Assembly (NCBI GenBank): GCA_033557835.1
Contig: JAWQRO010000079.1
Coordinates: 1-60,907, forward strand
Reading direction: 5' to 3'
DNA: 60,907 nt
Origin: Helochares maculicollis
Lineage: Eukaryota; Arthropoda; Insecta; Coleoptera; Hydrophilidae
The notes beneath the pieces were generated by a model, which saw only the letters and a program-made list of their open reading frames with translations, did no database searches and was not told the DNA's origin. A program made the position numbers and the translations under genes. Shown here in pieces: positions 1-10,951 of this stretch (the first letter of the stretch is position 1; each line of letters opens with the position of its first letter).

Positions 1-189
1 AAATACGCTGGATAACAGGCATGCCCAAGTTTAAGCCTAGTAATACTGATACACTAAAAACTTGAAACGGGATAAGTACTCTGCCATGGATTGGTTATTA
101 TCGATGGTTGTGTTAAGACATATTGAGTATTACGCTCCGTGTATTCCTTTTTCCACATAAAGTTCCATTGACTGCATATGGAGGCTTTA

Positions 190-580
190 ATTTTAATTTA
201 TTGGGTCTCATTTTGAATACAATTCCGAATATTCTATACCATCACTAATACTCTCCTTTGCTAGTCTATCCACCGTTTTATTTTCCATTATGTCGTTGTG
301 AGGATTGGTCCAGTAAAATTCCAAAATCCGTTTTTTTCTTCGGGCTTCTAAGCATAACTAATAAATATCCAAAGTTTCTGTATTTGATTTGGAGATATTA
401 GTTGAACGGATGCTAGCCAACACGCTCATTAAATCAGATAGAATTATGATTTTTTGATTCTCCAACTGTCTTTAATAAGTTTGAATTTTCTCTATGTATT
501 TAATGTTGGTACATAGAAGGCACAGCCGCAACCATCGTTCATTTTTTATCCATCTGAGTATATTAACAAACCAGTATTTA
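190..580 (-). pseudogene. RNase H domain relic of a non-LTR retrotransposon
   Basis: Read on the minus strand, broken frames give a YSDGSKMNDGCG segment near 545-570 and a TVDRLAKES segment near 240-275, with a stretch between that reads like ILEFYWTNPHNDIMENK. These match the order of the RNase H domain found at the end of the polymerase of several non-LTR retrotransposon clades: the first catalytic Asp in the YTDGS-like motif, then the W-x-PSH-x-G-x-x-GN-x-x-AD-x-LAK region. Stops and frame changes interrupt it, and the conserved Asp of the last motif still reads as VDRLAKE. It lies upstream of the first visible phospholipase exon and is probably inside one of that gene's introns. The clade cannot be told from this piece. 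Confidence 0.6.
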
Positions 581-850
581 TTGAGAATAATTCAAATCTA
601 GGATTGTTAGAATTTCGAGAAGATAAATAACAAATATATTTTTCTAGAACAAGTTGCAAAGTAGATCAATTTAAATTTTTGTCAGCTATACTTTTTTACT
701 TACTTGGATATCATGCATGTCTTCCAACATAGTACACAAAGACTCAGAAATATATTTTGTTAAAATGGCATCTAAATTGATTTTTCAAAGTATGAAACTA
801 TAATTAACAAGTGTAGCGTGTTATGACGATGGATTCTCTATTCTTTTCAG

Positions 851-3558
851 AACTTATCACACTGGAAGTCCAAATGCAGTCGAATCTCCAAAAATGCACG
901 CTAAAGCAAGCATGTCGTTAGCACATTGGAAGGTGTTGAACCAAATCAAGGATTATTTCTCGAAAATTTCTAATGACAAATCGTTCCAAAATGCCTTGAA
1001 CAAAGAATTCGCTCATCTCTTACAAAAGTTCCAACCATCAGTTTACGGAAACGATATCGTTAGGAGTTTCGAATCTAAACCTCATTCTGAGGGCGCATCG
1101 TCTAACGACATCAAAAATGATCTTAAGCCAGACCCGAATGCTTCACCTACAGATTCAAATTACATGTTACCAAGTGTTTTGAACGGTCTAAAAATAAAAA
1201 TTAGTGGAAAAGAAGAACCGGTGAAGGAACCTCTACCTAAGTGGAAAGTGGAAACTTCTTTAATATCAAAGGTAATGACTTTTCTAATGGATAGTTCTAA
1301 CATCCCTTAATTCTTTAAAGAAAACCAAAAAATGCATGATGAGCTATCGATTTTCATTAGGTTTTTTTTTATTACTTTATAGAACAGTATTGCATCAAGA
1401 ACAAGGCATATCATATTTTCTATAGCAACAGCAGAGAGTGAGGAGTCCAAATTACACAGGATTGAAGCTTTATCGGCCCATATTGAACAATACCCGGAAT
1501 CACAAAATAATGCCGTTAAGGTAATTGCATCCAATCTAATAAGCTGACAGAGTTCATAACAATATTCATAGTATTTTTAGAACATAGTCTTGATTTTTTA
1601 TATTATTATTAATTACTCTTTGCTTATCTTTATTTAGGAAGGCGCCGTAAGTACATTATTAAAAATTCGTGATACTACAACAAATACCTCGATAATAGAA
1701 GCATCTAACGAAGCCTTAGCAGTATTAGGTTATAATGATCCTTTACCTCGAAAAGGAATTCGAATTTTATCAATTGACGGTGGGGGTGTACGAGGAATTT
1801 TGGTCATTGAATTGTTAAAAAAACTGGAAGAACTTACAGGACAGAGAGTCCATGAAATGTTTGATTTTATTTGTGGCGTCAGTACTGGTGCAATTATTGC
1901 CTGCTCCTTGGGAATCATCCAGAAAGATTTGGACGAGCTATCCAATAATTATAAGGAACTTAGCACTAAAATTTTCACACAATCGCCATTTTGGGGAACC
2001 AGTAGCCTAGTTTGGAGCCATTCCTATTATGACACAGCTCTGTGGGAAAAACTGCTTAAAGAACAGATGGGAGAAGAAATACTCATTAAAACAGTCAGGA
2101 AAAAAAGGTGTCCAAAACTGGCGACACTTTCTGCTGTTGTAAACCAATCTAGATTGTCGGCTTACATTTTTCGAAACTATGCTTTACCTTGGAGAATCCA
2201 GTCGCAATATATGGGAAGTAATAAATATCAAGTATGGCAAGCTGTAAGAGCGTCAGCTGCAGCTCCTACTTACTTTGAAGAATGCAGATTGGGCAATTTA
2301 TTGCATCAGGTAAGGATTTGTTTGCAATTCAGCATGTATTTTCTCAATTACTGAAAACAATTAAGTGTGGAGTATTTTGAAACGACGCGATTTTGTATCA
2401 TATGCAATTTACTCACTTTTCAATAATTCAAATTTATTTAATTTGGTCTCATGCTTTATTAACGAACACTTATTTTTAACCTTCATTGAACAGAATTTCA
2501 ATTCATTTGTATCTACCTGGTCAAAAACTGTTTCCTTGTAGCTTCATTAGTATCCTTCTACTCTTTAATTTTGGGTGTAGTTTGAAAAACTGTTTACCAT
2601 ATACATTTATTTGCTCTGTAATTAGCTGAATTTATTTTGCATTAAAAACGTCTCCAAATAAATCAAAGAAAAAAATGTGTTGCAAATCTGTGCAGCACAC
2701 AGAGGTCTTTATGAATTCTTACAAGCATTTTTTAATGAATACAATGTACTATAAGCTCATCTTATTTACTACCAGTCAATTGCATCTAAGAATGAAACTA
2801 TAATTGACTAACCATATATAAAAAAACAGTTAAATAATGAATTAATGTCTCACATTGTACCAGGATTTAAAATCATGTCGTCCACATCAGCACACCCCAT
2901 ATAAATAAACAGGTTTGCATTGAATCTATGGATAAGTCCAGGGCGACTACCGAACTAATATTACTTTTTGTTGTAGGACGGAGGCATTTTGTACAATAAC
3001 CCCACAGCAGTTGCAATTCATGAAGCCAAGCTTATTTGGCCTGAAAGCCCTATACAATGTGTGGTCTCATTTGGTACAGGCAGGACAATTCCCCCACAAA
3101 TTGATATTGCTGAAGACCAAGCTACTGCAAATAATTCATCGTGGAAAAATAAGTTCATGAAAATCTTGGATAGTGCCACAGATACTGAAGGTATGAATCA
3201 AATAAAATAAATAAAACTGTTGTACAGAACACTTAAGTACTAGTCTTAATTTTTCATAAAACTGTCTCTGAATCATATATATTTTTTCTGTTTAGGAGTG
3301 CACACTGTATTAAGTGATCTACTACCAGATGATGTTTACTTCAGGTTTAATCCATACCTAACAGAAATGCTAAGTATGGTCGAGATTAATCCTGCCAAAA
3401 TAGATCAACTGGAAAGAGATGCGCTAATGTACCTTAGAAGGAACGAAGACAAGTTCCAAAGAGCTGCTAAAGCATTGCTGGAAACTAAAAATCCAAAACA
3501 AAAAGTAATCGATTGGGTTAATTATAAATGGAATATTCATGGATTGAAATTTAAATAA
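851..3558 (+). CDS. PNPLA8: Calcium-independent phospholipase A2-gamma (patatin-like, PNPLA8-type), 3' five exons
   Basis: Exons 851-1271, 1383-1520, 1638-2309, 2977-3190 and 3296-3558 join in frame with AG/GT borders to give about 569 residues ending in WNIHGLKFK. The patatin domain begins near 1740 with IRILSIDGGGVRGIL, the glycine-rich oxyanion loop. The lipase elbow GVSTG (nucleophile Ser) is at 1875-1889, and the catalytic Asp lies in the DGG that opens the fourth exon. LWP, VSFGTGR and YFRFNP blocks follow in the order seen in vertebrate PNPLA8. Family knowledge: these enzymes hydrolyse sn-1/sn-2 acyl chains of phospholipids in mitochondria and peroxisomes and do not need calcium. All catalytic residues are present. 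The 5' exon with any targeting peptide is not in the window, because the first exon enters at an acceptor (850/851) in phase 2. An AATAAA overlaps the stop region (about 3554). Confidence 0.93.
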
Positions 3559-5947
3559 AATGCTTTAGTTTTGGTTGTATTTCAATGTGATTATGTACAT
3601 ATTTTATACACTATCCTACAATCGTTATGTTTTACTTTTTCAAATTGTAGTTTTAAGCCCATAAATTGTTTATCATGGTAGTTAGTAGACTAGAAAAAAT
3701 ACCAAATGTATGTGTTCAGCTTTCTATAATCTGTAACTGACAAATCATCACTAAGTGTAGTATTTTAACTGTGATCCTTAGAACTGGTTTTTATTTTCTT
3801 GTATTAGTTCAAAGTGTATTATTTATTTTTAGTTTTAAGTATGTAAATATATTATATTAGCATTTATTGTTTTTAACTATAAATTATAAATTATATACTT
3901 TAAAAATATAAAGTCTTATTATTGCTTAAAAACATGCTACTGTTGAATCCAGATTATTTGAAATTCCCCTGCAAATCAAACGTATTACATCAATGAATTA
4001 AATCATCATACAAATTACCAAAATGTTTTCTTCGCTCTGCCTCATCTGATTTAATACATACATCGTGTCTCTTTCTTCTTCGGTATCGTTATCATCTAGA
4101 TATACAGGATTTTTTCCACGAACTTGTTTTGTCTAAAAATTGTTTTTCAAATTATTTGGTAGATTATAGAAAATATGAATATAGTACCCTGCCAACGTAA
4201 CATTTCTTTTTGCCTGTACAATTACAAAAAACAATCGTATTAACCCCTTCAAAACACTGCTTTCTATCATTATCGTCATCGTATGTACCAAACAAACAGG
4301 CTGATATAAGATCAAGTAATATTATTAGGGGATATGTTAAGAAAAATATTATGTTGAGACAAAATTCTGTTTGCCTGAAAAAATTCAATCTATTAATCTT
4401 AGAATGGCATTATTCAAAGTGTGCAATCATTAAAGTAATTTACATTTACACAGTCTTCATTTATACAACTTTATCGTTATATATAGCAATTATATTAATT
4501 TATAAGTTGAGGCTTTAAAATTTTTTGAATGCCAAAAAATCATGCTTATATTTATCAGAACTTGGATATTTACCAAATATACAACTTTTCATGACTTGTT
4601 TATATACTACACCATTAATATTAAGTATATTGATAAAATTTGAAAAACGTTAAAGGTTGCTTTAAAGAAAACAAACATTGTCTTTTTGGATTTATTGTTA
4701 ATCAACCCATCAAAGTCCCAATTTTCTCAGGATACTTTAATGTTTAGCAGTCTCAGCAGTTGTATTTGATAAAATAAATTCATATCAAATAAAGTATTTA
4801 TGAAATTGTTCTTATTGCAATGGTTGAATGTTAGATAAACTATCATCCATAATTATTCAAGTCCCAATTTTTGTAAGTGCTCATTTTTTCCCAGAACTTG
4901 ATAAACATCAAATTTGGTGCAGGTTCGTACATATTCTAAAATGTAACACCCAAGTACTATATTTTTTGAATTTATTATAGGGCCCATCCTAAATAAACTC
5001 AACAATCGTCCAGTAGCTTCTTCTTGTATTTTCCAAATAGTTCAGTCTGCAGAAATGTTTTGTAGTTCCCTTTCACATTCGTCTCCTGCAGATATTTCGG
5101 TTTGTTGATCTCGTATTTCACTTTTGTCTTCAACTCCATGACTAAGCGGCAACCATGTAGTTCTTTTACATATATTTAAAATGCTTTCGAATTCACTGTC
5201 ACTTCCCTCGACATATACATTCATAGATTCTGCCATGTGTATCATGTTGATTTTCTAATAATTTACTTTTGCTATCATAAAGTTCAGCATTTAGAACATT
5301 TGAACATTCTATTGATGTGTCGAAAGAAACTAAATATTTTAATATCCGGAAAAATAAATGTATGTTCCCCGTATTTCAATGTAACAAAATTTCACTTGTA
5401 ATCAGCTTAGATCGCAATTGCTTGCCCTAGCAATGAGCTGCTTAAGTCACTCTACACACCTATTCACAAAGAGCTGTGCAAAACTCACAATAACATATAG
5501 AAAAAAGTCAGTTCGACTGGTACTGGTATAAGTACACATGATATACAAAAATAGTTTTATTTTGAATAAAGAAAATTAAAACTATTTATATAATTATCAT
5601 TACAAAAGTCGTTGTTTTGTTGGACGAAAAATAATTATCCTAAAGTAAGACTTTTAAAATAAAATTATAAAGCTAGTAATGTTGACTACTTTTATATATG
5701 TAGTGGTAAACATATAACTAATATGCAATTTCTTTTTAACTATGAAAGTCACAAGCAAAAGCATGATATGGTTCAAACATAAAAATTAAACTAATGTCAA
5801 ACAATTTTAATAAGTCATTATATTAGTTTTAATTGGCATTATTGGAAGACTATTAGGAAAGCAATCTAAGACATTAACACTAGAGAAGCGGTAGCCTTAT
5901 CAATTCCAAAAAATTAGTAGCCAAAAATAGCTCAACATTAGCAATCC
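3559..5947. other. Intergenic stretch without an assignable gene
   Basis: The first few hundred bases are probably the 3' UTR of the phospholipase gene. Further on, minus-strand open frames occur at 4133-4388 and 4999-5245. An exon-like minus piece near 4010-4132 reads TKQVRGKNPVYLDDNDTEEE after a TTTTTAG acceptor. These could belong to one small minus-strand gene, but I could not join them into a continuous reading frame and recognise no domain. The remainder (4520-4980, 5250-5940) is AT-rich, and I see nothing in it. Confidence 0.4.
4999..5139 (-). CDS. Possible 46-residue ORF, basic and lysine-rich
   Basis: This frame starts ATG GAG TTG AAG and runs to TGA, giving MELKTKVKYEINKPKY and ending GKYKKKLLDDC. 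It overlaps, in another frame, a longer acidic minus-strand ORF at 5042-5245 (contains VEGSDSEFESILN). The open frame extends upstream of the ATG to a TAA, so it could also be the end of an exon. Neither frame resembles a family I know. Only one, or neither, is likely to be coding. Confidence 0.2.
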   Translation of the reverse strand: MELKTKVKYEINKPKYLQETNVKGNYKTFLQTELFGKYKKKLLDDC

Positions 5948-6485
5948 TTACTTTGGTAAAGCTCTGACACTTCTTTCTTTCGTCATGGGATGTATTGGCC
6001 ACCCTATGGTATCATATTGTACTGGATAATCATACAATTCTTTCTCTTGGTACTCCTCTAGTGGTCTTGGAAGATCAACAAGAATACCCAATCCCCACAT
6101 TCCAATTAATGGAAAGCAAAGTAGACCAAGAATACCCTTAAGAAGTCCTAAAACATCGGGCAGTATGTTCTTATTTGTAAAATTACTATGTGAAATAACC
6201 AACAATTACATACTGCTAAAATAAAGATTAAAAATGCAAGAGGTAATGATCACCTAACAATAATAATACACCTATCGATCCAAATATAAGAAACAGAATA
6301 AAAAACAATAACTTATGACTTCTGTTTTCCTGTGTTTCCATTCCACCGGGTCCATACATAAAACAATCTCGTTTACTTCTATCTTTGTGGTTGAGCTGAT
6401 ATATCTTTTCTTCGTATCCGCAATGTATTGATGAACAGCATAGGCATAGTAATATACATTTTGAAAAGAATTTGAATAAATGCAT
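5948..6485 (-). CDS. Small membrane protein, two exons, unrecognised
   Basis: Exon 6485-6254 begins ATG CAT TTA and ends in phase 1 at a GTGATC donor. The second exon, 6147-5948, follows a TTTTAG acceptor and keeps the frame, giving 143 residues. The N-terminus (MHLFKFFSKCILLCLCCSSI) looks like a signal peptide or anchor. A hydrophilic segment follows (GYEEKIYQLNHKDRSKRD, then MYGPGGM). After it come two close hydrophobic stretches, LLFFILFLIFGSIGVLLLL and LLKGILGLLCFPLIGMWG, like a membrane hairpin. The tail is polar with many Pro and Tyr (LPRPLEEYQEKELYDYPVQY). It lies just downstream of TIPIN on the same strand, about 370 bp away. The second exon is open further upstream, so another acceptor is possible. 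I do not recognise the family. The coding call rests on splice frame and hydropathy. Confidence 0.6.
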
Positions 6486-6855
6486 ACAAAATATTATTAG
6501 AAACAAAAATCACAAAAGTTGTGTTAAAATGTCAAAGTTGACAAAAACTAAGCAGCTTTCTTTTTTTATACCGGCAGTATATTTTAATGAGATACTTCTT
6601 AAACCAAACATTTAAAAAAAATCTTATCAAAATCATAGCAGGTGGAAGATTTGCAAAATCAGTGATATCCTTAAAGTCTGTATGACTCTAAGGATTAGCG
6701 TTGAAAACATACATATGACAGGGGGGAATTATGGCATTTTGCTATTGCAAAAAGAAGAACTTATAGAAAAATAATTAAAATTTATTTAATCTATACAGAT
6801 ATAATAATACATATGCACACGAACCAAAATGTTTCGTCTTTGGCAAAGATCTTAA

Positions 6856-9454
6856 TTAATCACAATCCATACTCAATGCATCAATATTGTCCTCTTCATT
6901 TGACTTTTCTGATTGACTATTAGCCGGCCTTACGCTGTAATTTGTTTCAGCGATCTGATTTTTCATATTGTTTTCTTCATTAACTGGCCTTTCAGACATT
7001 ACCTCAGTCAAAACATTTTCGTTATTACTACTTCTAAGAATAGCTTTCTCTGTGCAAAAATCATTTACTTCATCGGGTATGTCTTCTGCTTCATTATCAA
7101 CATTTCCATCATTGGCAATTTGAAGATTAGTGCAATCTTCATCTTTATTAGTCAGGAATTCATTTCTTTGACCCTCTATAGTTTGCTGTTGGCTAAAATC
7201 GTTTTGACTAATAGACAATTGAGATGAAGTAGTTTGGACTATTTCTTCATTATCACTAATTGTGGGTTCGTCAATACTATTCGTAGATATTTGAGATACG
7301 ACATTGGAAGCACTATTGACAAATTGTTCATCTTCGCTAGTTGGGAATTCATCTCCTGGACTCATTGTAGTTTGTTGGTTGTTTGATCCATTTTGCTTAT
7401 TAGACACTGTAGATGCAACTTGGTGTGTCATTTCTTCATCATCACTGCTTGAGAGTCTACCAATTCGATTTCGTGATTTATTTTGAGTAGTATTAATAAA
7501 CTCTTCATCATCACTAGTCGGAAATTCATCACTGCGATTATTTAAAGCTTCTTGATTATTAGATATTTGTTGCTTGTTTGCAGTGTGTGAAGATGATGCA
7601 ATCTCTGCCATTTCTTCGTCACTAGATGGGAATTCATCAAGTCGGCTCTTAGGTATTTGAGATAAGCTATTTTGTGCTTTATCTTGTGCTGCTTTTAATC
7701 GCTCTTGCCTTAATCGCATAGCTTTTTCACGGTTCATTCTAATAGCTTCCATCTGATTATCAGTTAATGAGATATCAGTAGTTATACTCTGAGACTGTGA
7801 TACTAAATCATCAAATTGATTATTTGTTTGCTGGGAATTTTCTTCCTCGTCTTCACTATTTTGCAAAACAGGCTCTATATCGTCTAATAGCATATTCATA
7901 CGTATTTTTTTCACATAAACCTAAAACAATAATTTCCAAATTTGCACAATTGATCTACTATGTAGAGCTAAATAGAATTTGTCATGCTAATTTATAAGTA
8001 TGAGAAGATAATTACCTGCACATTTTTCTTCGTTCCAAGTTTTTCCAATCTCTCAATACAGTCATCAAATGAAAATTTAGGGAACATTCGATGACACCAA
8101 TACTCGTATGTTTTCATTAATTTTCTCAAATCATCTTCTTCGTGGCCCTTTCCTTGGAACTTGACATTTTTAAAATGATCTTCTATTGCAGTTAAGCCTC
8201 TTTTACCTTTTAATGCTTCAAAATTCAACTTGGGCTGCGGATTTTTAATTACTCGTTTTGGTTTAACTGCCTTCTTTGATTCGTCTCCATCTTTAGCTTC
8301 CTATTTCAACACAATATAGTGTAAGCATTGATAATTTTGGTAAGCAAGTAGCAATCTTGGCTTCAAAAAGTATTTAACAATAGATGGTAATAGTCATAGT
8401 TTAACAATCAAGAGAATTTTGATTTTATTGTTTTCTTATTAAAAATAAGCAATATTACAATTATTCAAAATTTGATTTTGAATGTAAAGCCTACAAACAG
8501 CAAATGAAACGTTTGTGCTCAATTCCTTTATTACGAGATTATTTTTGATGTAAGAGTAGCCTGATTTTAAATTTTATTTAAACTGTTTCTTGTTAATTGA
8601 CAAAATTATCTATAATGTTTTCATCGTTATTTTGTTGTCTTCCCCCAATGGAATTGCAGTGTACGCTTTTATATTAATTGTTTTTGATAAACTATAAAAT
8701 GAATATATTGAGAAAAACCTCTAGCGTATCTCTACTCAACATTTCCATTTACATAGATACATAGCGTAGCTACATTTTATAAAACAAAGTTGGAATAAAT
8801 TTTAAAATAGATCATACATTCAAAGGACCATGATTAAACATTTTGTGCTCACAAAACTTAAAATCTAGAATTTAGTATAAATAAGATTGTTAAATAGGTT
8901 GCAAGATGTCCAGTTACCAGAATTAAAATTAAGAATTCAAGATAAAACATTTAAAGAATCGATTTTTTAATTTAAATAGTTGAGAATTACCAACGGATTA
9001 AATTGGAGAAGAATTAATAAGGATTAAATTTTTAAGACGTAACTAATCATAAATTATTTTAAGTTATTAATTTTGATTTTGAAAATATGTTAGTGTTTTA
9101 ATTTCTTAAGCAGATAAAACAATTATAAAATAATATAATGCAATTGTCAGTAAAGATAACTTGAAGAGTAATTTATGTTATAGTCACTGACCAAATATTT
9201 ATTGTTATTACATATAAAATACTCCTAATAATTTTCAATATTTATGTTGATACCACTAGTTTTGAAAGTCCACAATATACATCAATAAATGTTTGTAATA
9301 ACTGGACGATAACTTAAATAATTACCTCAGCTTGGTCTCCTTCGTTTTCATCATCATCCTCATTTTGATCTGAATTTTCAGCATTCTCTGTTACGCCCCC
9401 TTCTTGAATTATTTCCAAATCTTCTGCTTCATCATAGTCCTCAGCACTGTACAT
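6856..9454 (-). CDS. TIPIN: TIPIN (TIMELESS-interacting protein, Swi3 family)
   Basis: Three exons, 9454-9326, 8300-8016 and 7920-6856, all joined in phase 0, give 492 residues. The start ATG gives MYSAEDYDEAEDLEIIQEGG, an acidic N-terminus typical of the family. Exon 2 carries the Swi3/TIPIN core (RGLTAIEDHFKNVKFQGKG, then MFPKFSFDDCIERLEKLG), which continues across the splice as VQ-VYVKKIRMNML, as in vertebrate TIPIN. A helix near residues 190-222 (LTDNQMEAIRMNREKAMRLR) matches the RPA32-binding motif of human TIPIN in position and pattern. The rest of the tail is long, Ser/Asp/Glu-rich and modular, with about six DEFPTSDDEE-like repeats between 7130 and 7640. Family role: with TIMELESS it stabilises stalled replication forks and aids checkpoint signalling to CHK1. 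The tail is longer than in vertebrate TIPIN. Intron 1 (about 1 kb) looks empty. Confidence 0.93.
7130..7640 (-). repeat. Degenerate acidic repeat modules inside the TIPIN coding tail
   Basis: Minus-strand translation shows recurring modules: DEFPSSDEEMAE, DEFPTSDDEEFIN, GRLSSSDDEEMTH, DEFPTSEDEQFVN, DEPTISDNEEIVQ and NEFLTNKDED, spaced about 30-55 residues apart. The first, second and fourth still share near-identical bases (a GGAATTC or GAAATTC core). This points to expansion by duplication followed by drift. Confidence 0.75.
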
Positions 9455-9620
9455 CTTGTAATAGATCTAATAAGCTTCTTATACTTAATTTCAAAATAAT
9501 TCACAAAATGTTCTTTAAATTTTATTTCTAAACTATTTTATTAGCAATATAAATACATTCGCGCCACTTATTTCTAGGTTATAAAAGTTAAAATAATGAA
9601 ATCAATTTATATTTTACAAG

Positions 9621-9857
9621 TTACAAAAATTCGTTTTCTCGAATAAGTTCTTCACTTTCTACACTCCTATCCCTGCTTGGAAGTTGGTTTGTATTATCAT
9701 TTATTCTCGTTAAAAACGATTCTAACAATCTTTTGTTTAACCTGTCAGTTAGAGTAATTTCGCGGACTGGCTGAGCTCCCTCTTGAGGCACTGAGTGGTC
9801 CACAACGTCCGAGGCTCCATTAATTTGTTGTTTGCCATTTTCCAACATCTCTGGCAT
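9621..9857 (-). CDS. Small hypothetical protein, 78 residues
   Basis: A single open frame starts MPEMLENGKQQINGASDVVD and ends at TAA. Its second half, REITLTDRLNKRLLESFLTR, is predicted as an amphipathic helix with the leucine spacing of a short coiled coil or docking helix. The N-terminal half is polar and probably disordered. It is not an obvious transposon fragment. It lies 167 bp upstream of the TIPIN start on the same strand, and the Bdp1 start on the opposite strand is about 1.1 kb away. I do not recognise the family. An upstream exon cannot be excluded, since an ATG directly follows CCGAAG with no clear UTR signal. Confidence 0.5.
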   Translation of the reverse strand: MPEMLENGKQQINGASDVVDHSVPQEGAQPVREITLTDRLNKRLLESFLTRINDNTNQLPSRDRSVESEELIRENEFL

Positions 9858-10951
9858 CTTCGGATTTTGAATTTTCTTGTGAAATCAAAGGCAATAATTA
9901 AAATTTAATTTCCTTCGGGTGTGTCAGGACAATTTGGCTTAGAAATGCACCTATTTGTTAGAAACCTACCTTTAGCTTATGCAACCAAATATCAAATATA
10001 CTGTATAAGAATATTTATATTTATATTTAATAATTGTCTAAATATACATACACAAAAAATTTGTGAATGATAATCGGCTATAAGTTATCAGTAATTAAAG
10101 CACGTATAATCCTTAACTGTATAACAGACACTGTAAATAGATATATTATTTTAAACTAGTATACTAGGTTTTTATGAAAATATTTTCAGTAGCAAACTAT
10201 CAACATACAGGCACAACATATCCTACTAACTTCTGTAACAAGCTCTTGTAAATGAAATGCAATTTTTACAGCAATAAGGAACAAAGATGTAAATCAATAT
10301 TGAATTATACATTAAAGTTTTGATTCTTAGGTAGGCATTAGAAAATTCAAAAGAATAAGGTGGTGGAACAACGAGATATGCAATGTACCAAAAGAAAATT
10401 CTAAGCATATAGAGAGGAAGGAAATAACTATGTGTATTGTTTTTACTAGAGACAAATATTTAATCTATTTACGTATAGCGATTACTGTATTATCTTCGCT
10501 TAAGTTACAGTATACAGCTAATATAGAATGAATAGAAACTATCAAAGTATTTATATTTGTTTACATCATTTATGTTATTATTGTTGGTATGATGTACAGG
10601 GAAGCAGTTTAATGTACCAAAAAGAGACACAAGACTGTATTTGTAAAATCTCTTAATGGGGCTTAAATATTCAGAGCGCACCCTAGATGTGTGGTGCAGC
10701 CAACATGCCATTGAACCAATGAAATTCAACGATTTGCGCATGCTCGTATTAGCATTTTCACAAAACGTCGAATTTGTTGGTGATTTATCCGATCTTGTTC
10801 TTGTCATGTGCATGCTACAAAATAGCAACAAAGTGTCGGATTTGCATATCGTACGGAATGAACTGATTTATGATTTAATGCATTTTCGACATTTAAATAT
10901 ACGGCATCGGTTAATACACTCGATATTCTAACGTCACGTTCTGTTTGCAAT
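9858..10951. other. Upstream region between the small minus ORF and Bdp1
   Basis: AT-rich sequence until about 10590, then a more complex stretch (10600-10950) just before the Bdp1 ATG. Open frames exist here on both strands (10656-10931 plus, 10505-10831 minus), but they overlap each other and show no domain. The stretch is most likely the Bdp1 promoter and 5' UTR. Confidence 0.4.

Noticed and set aside
10505..10931. Overlapping ORFs on both strands just upstream of Bdp1
   Set aside because: They are mirror images of each other in base content, contain no domain, and sit where the promoter and 5' UTR should be.
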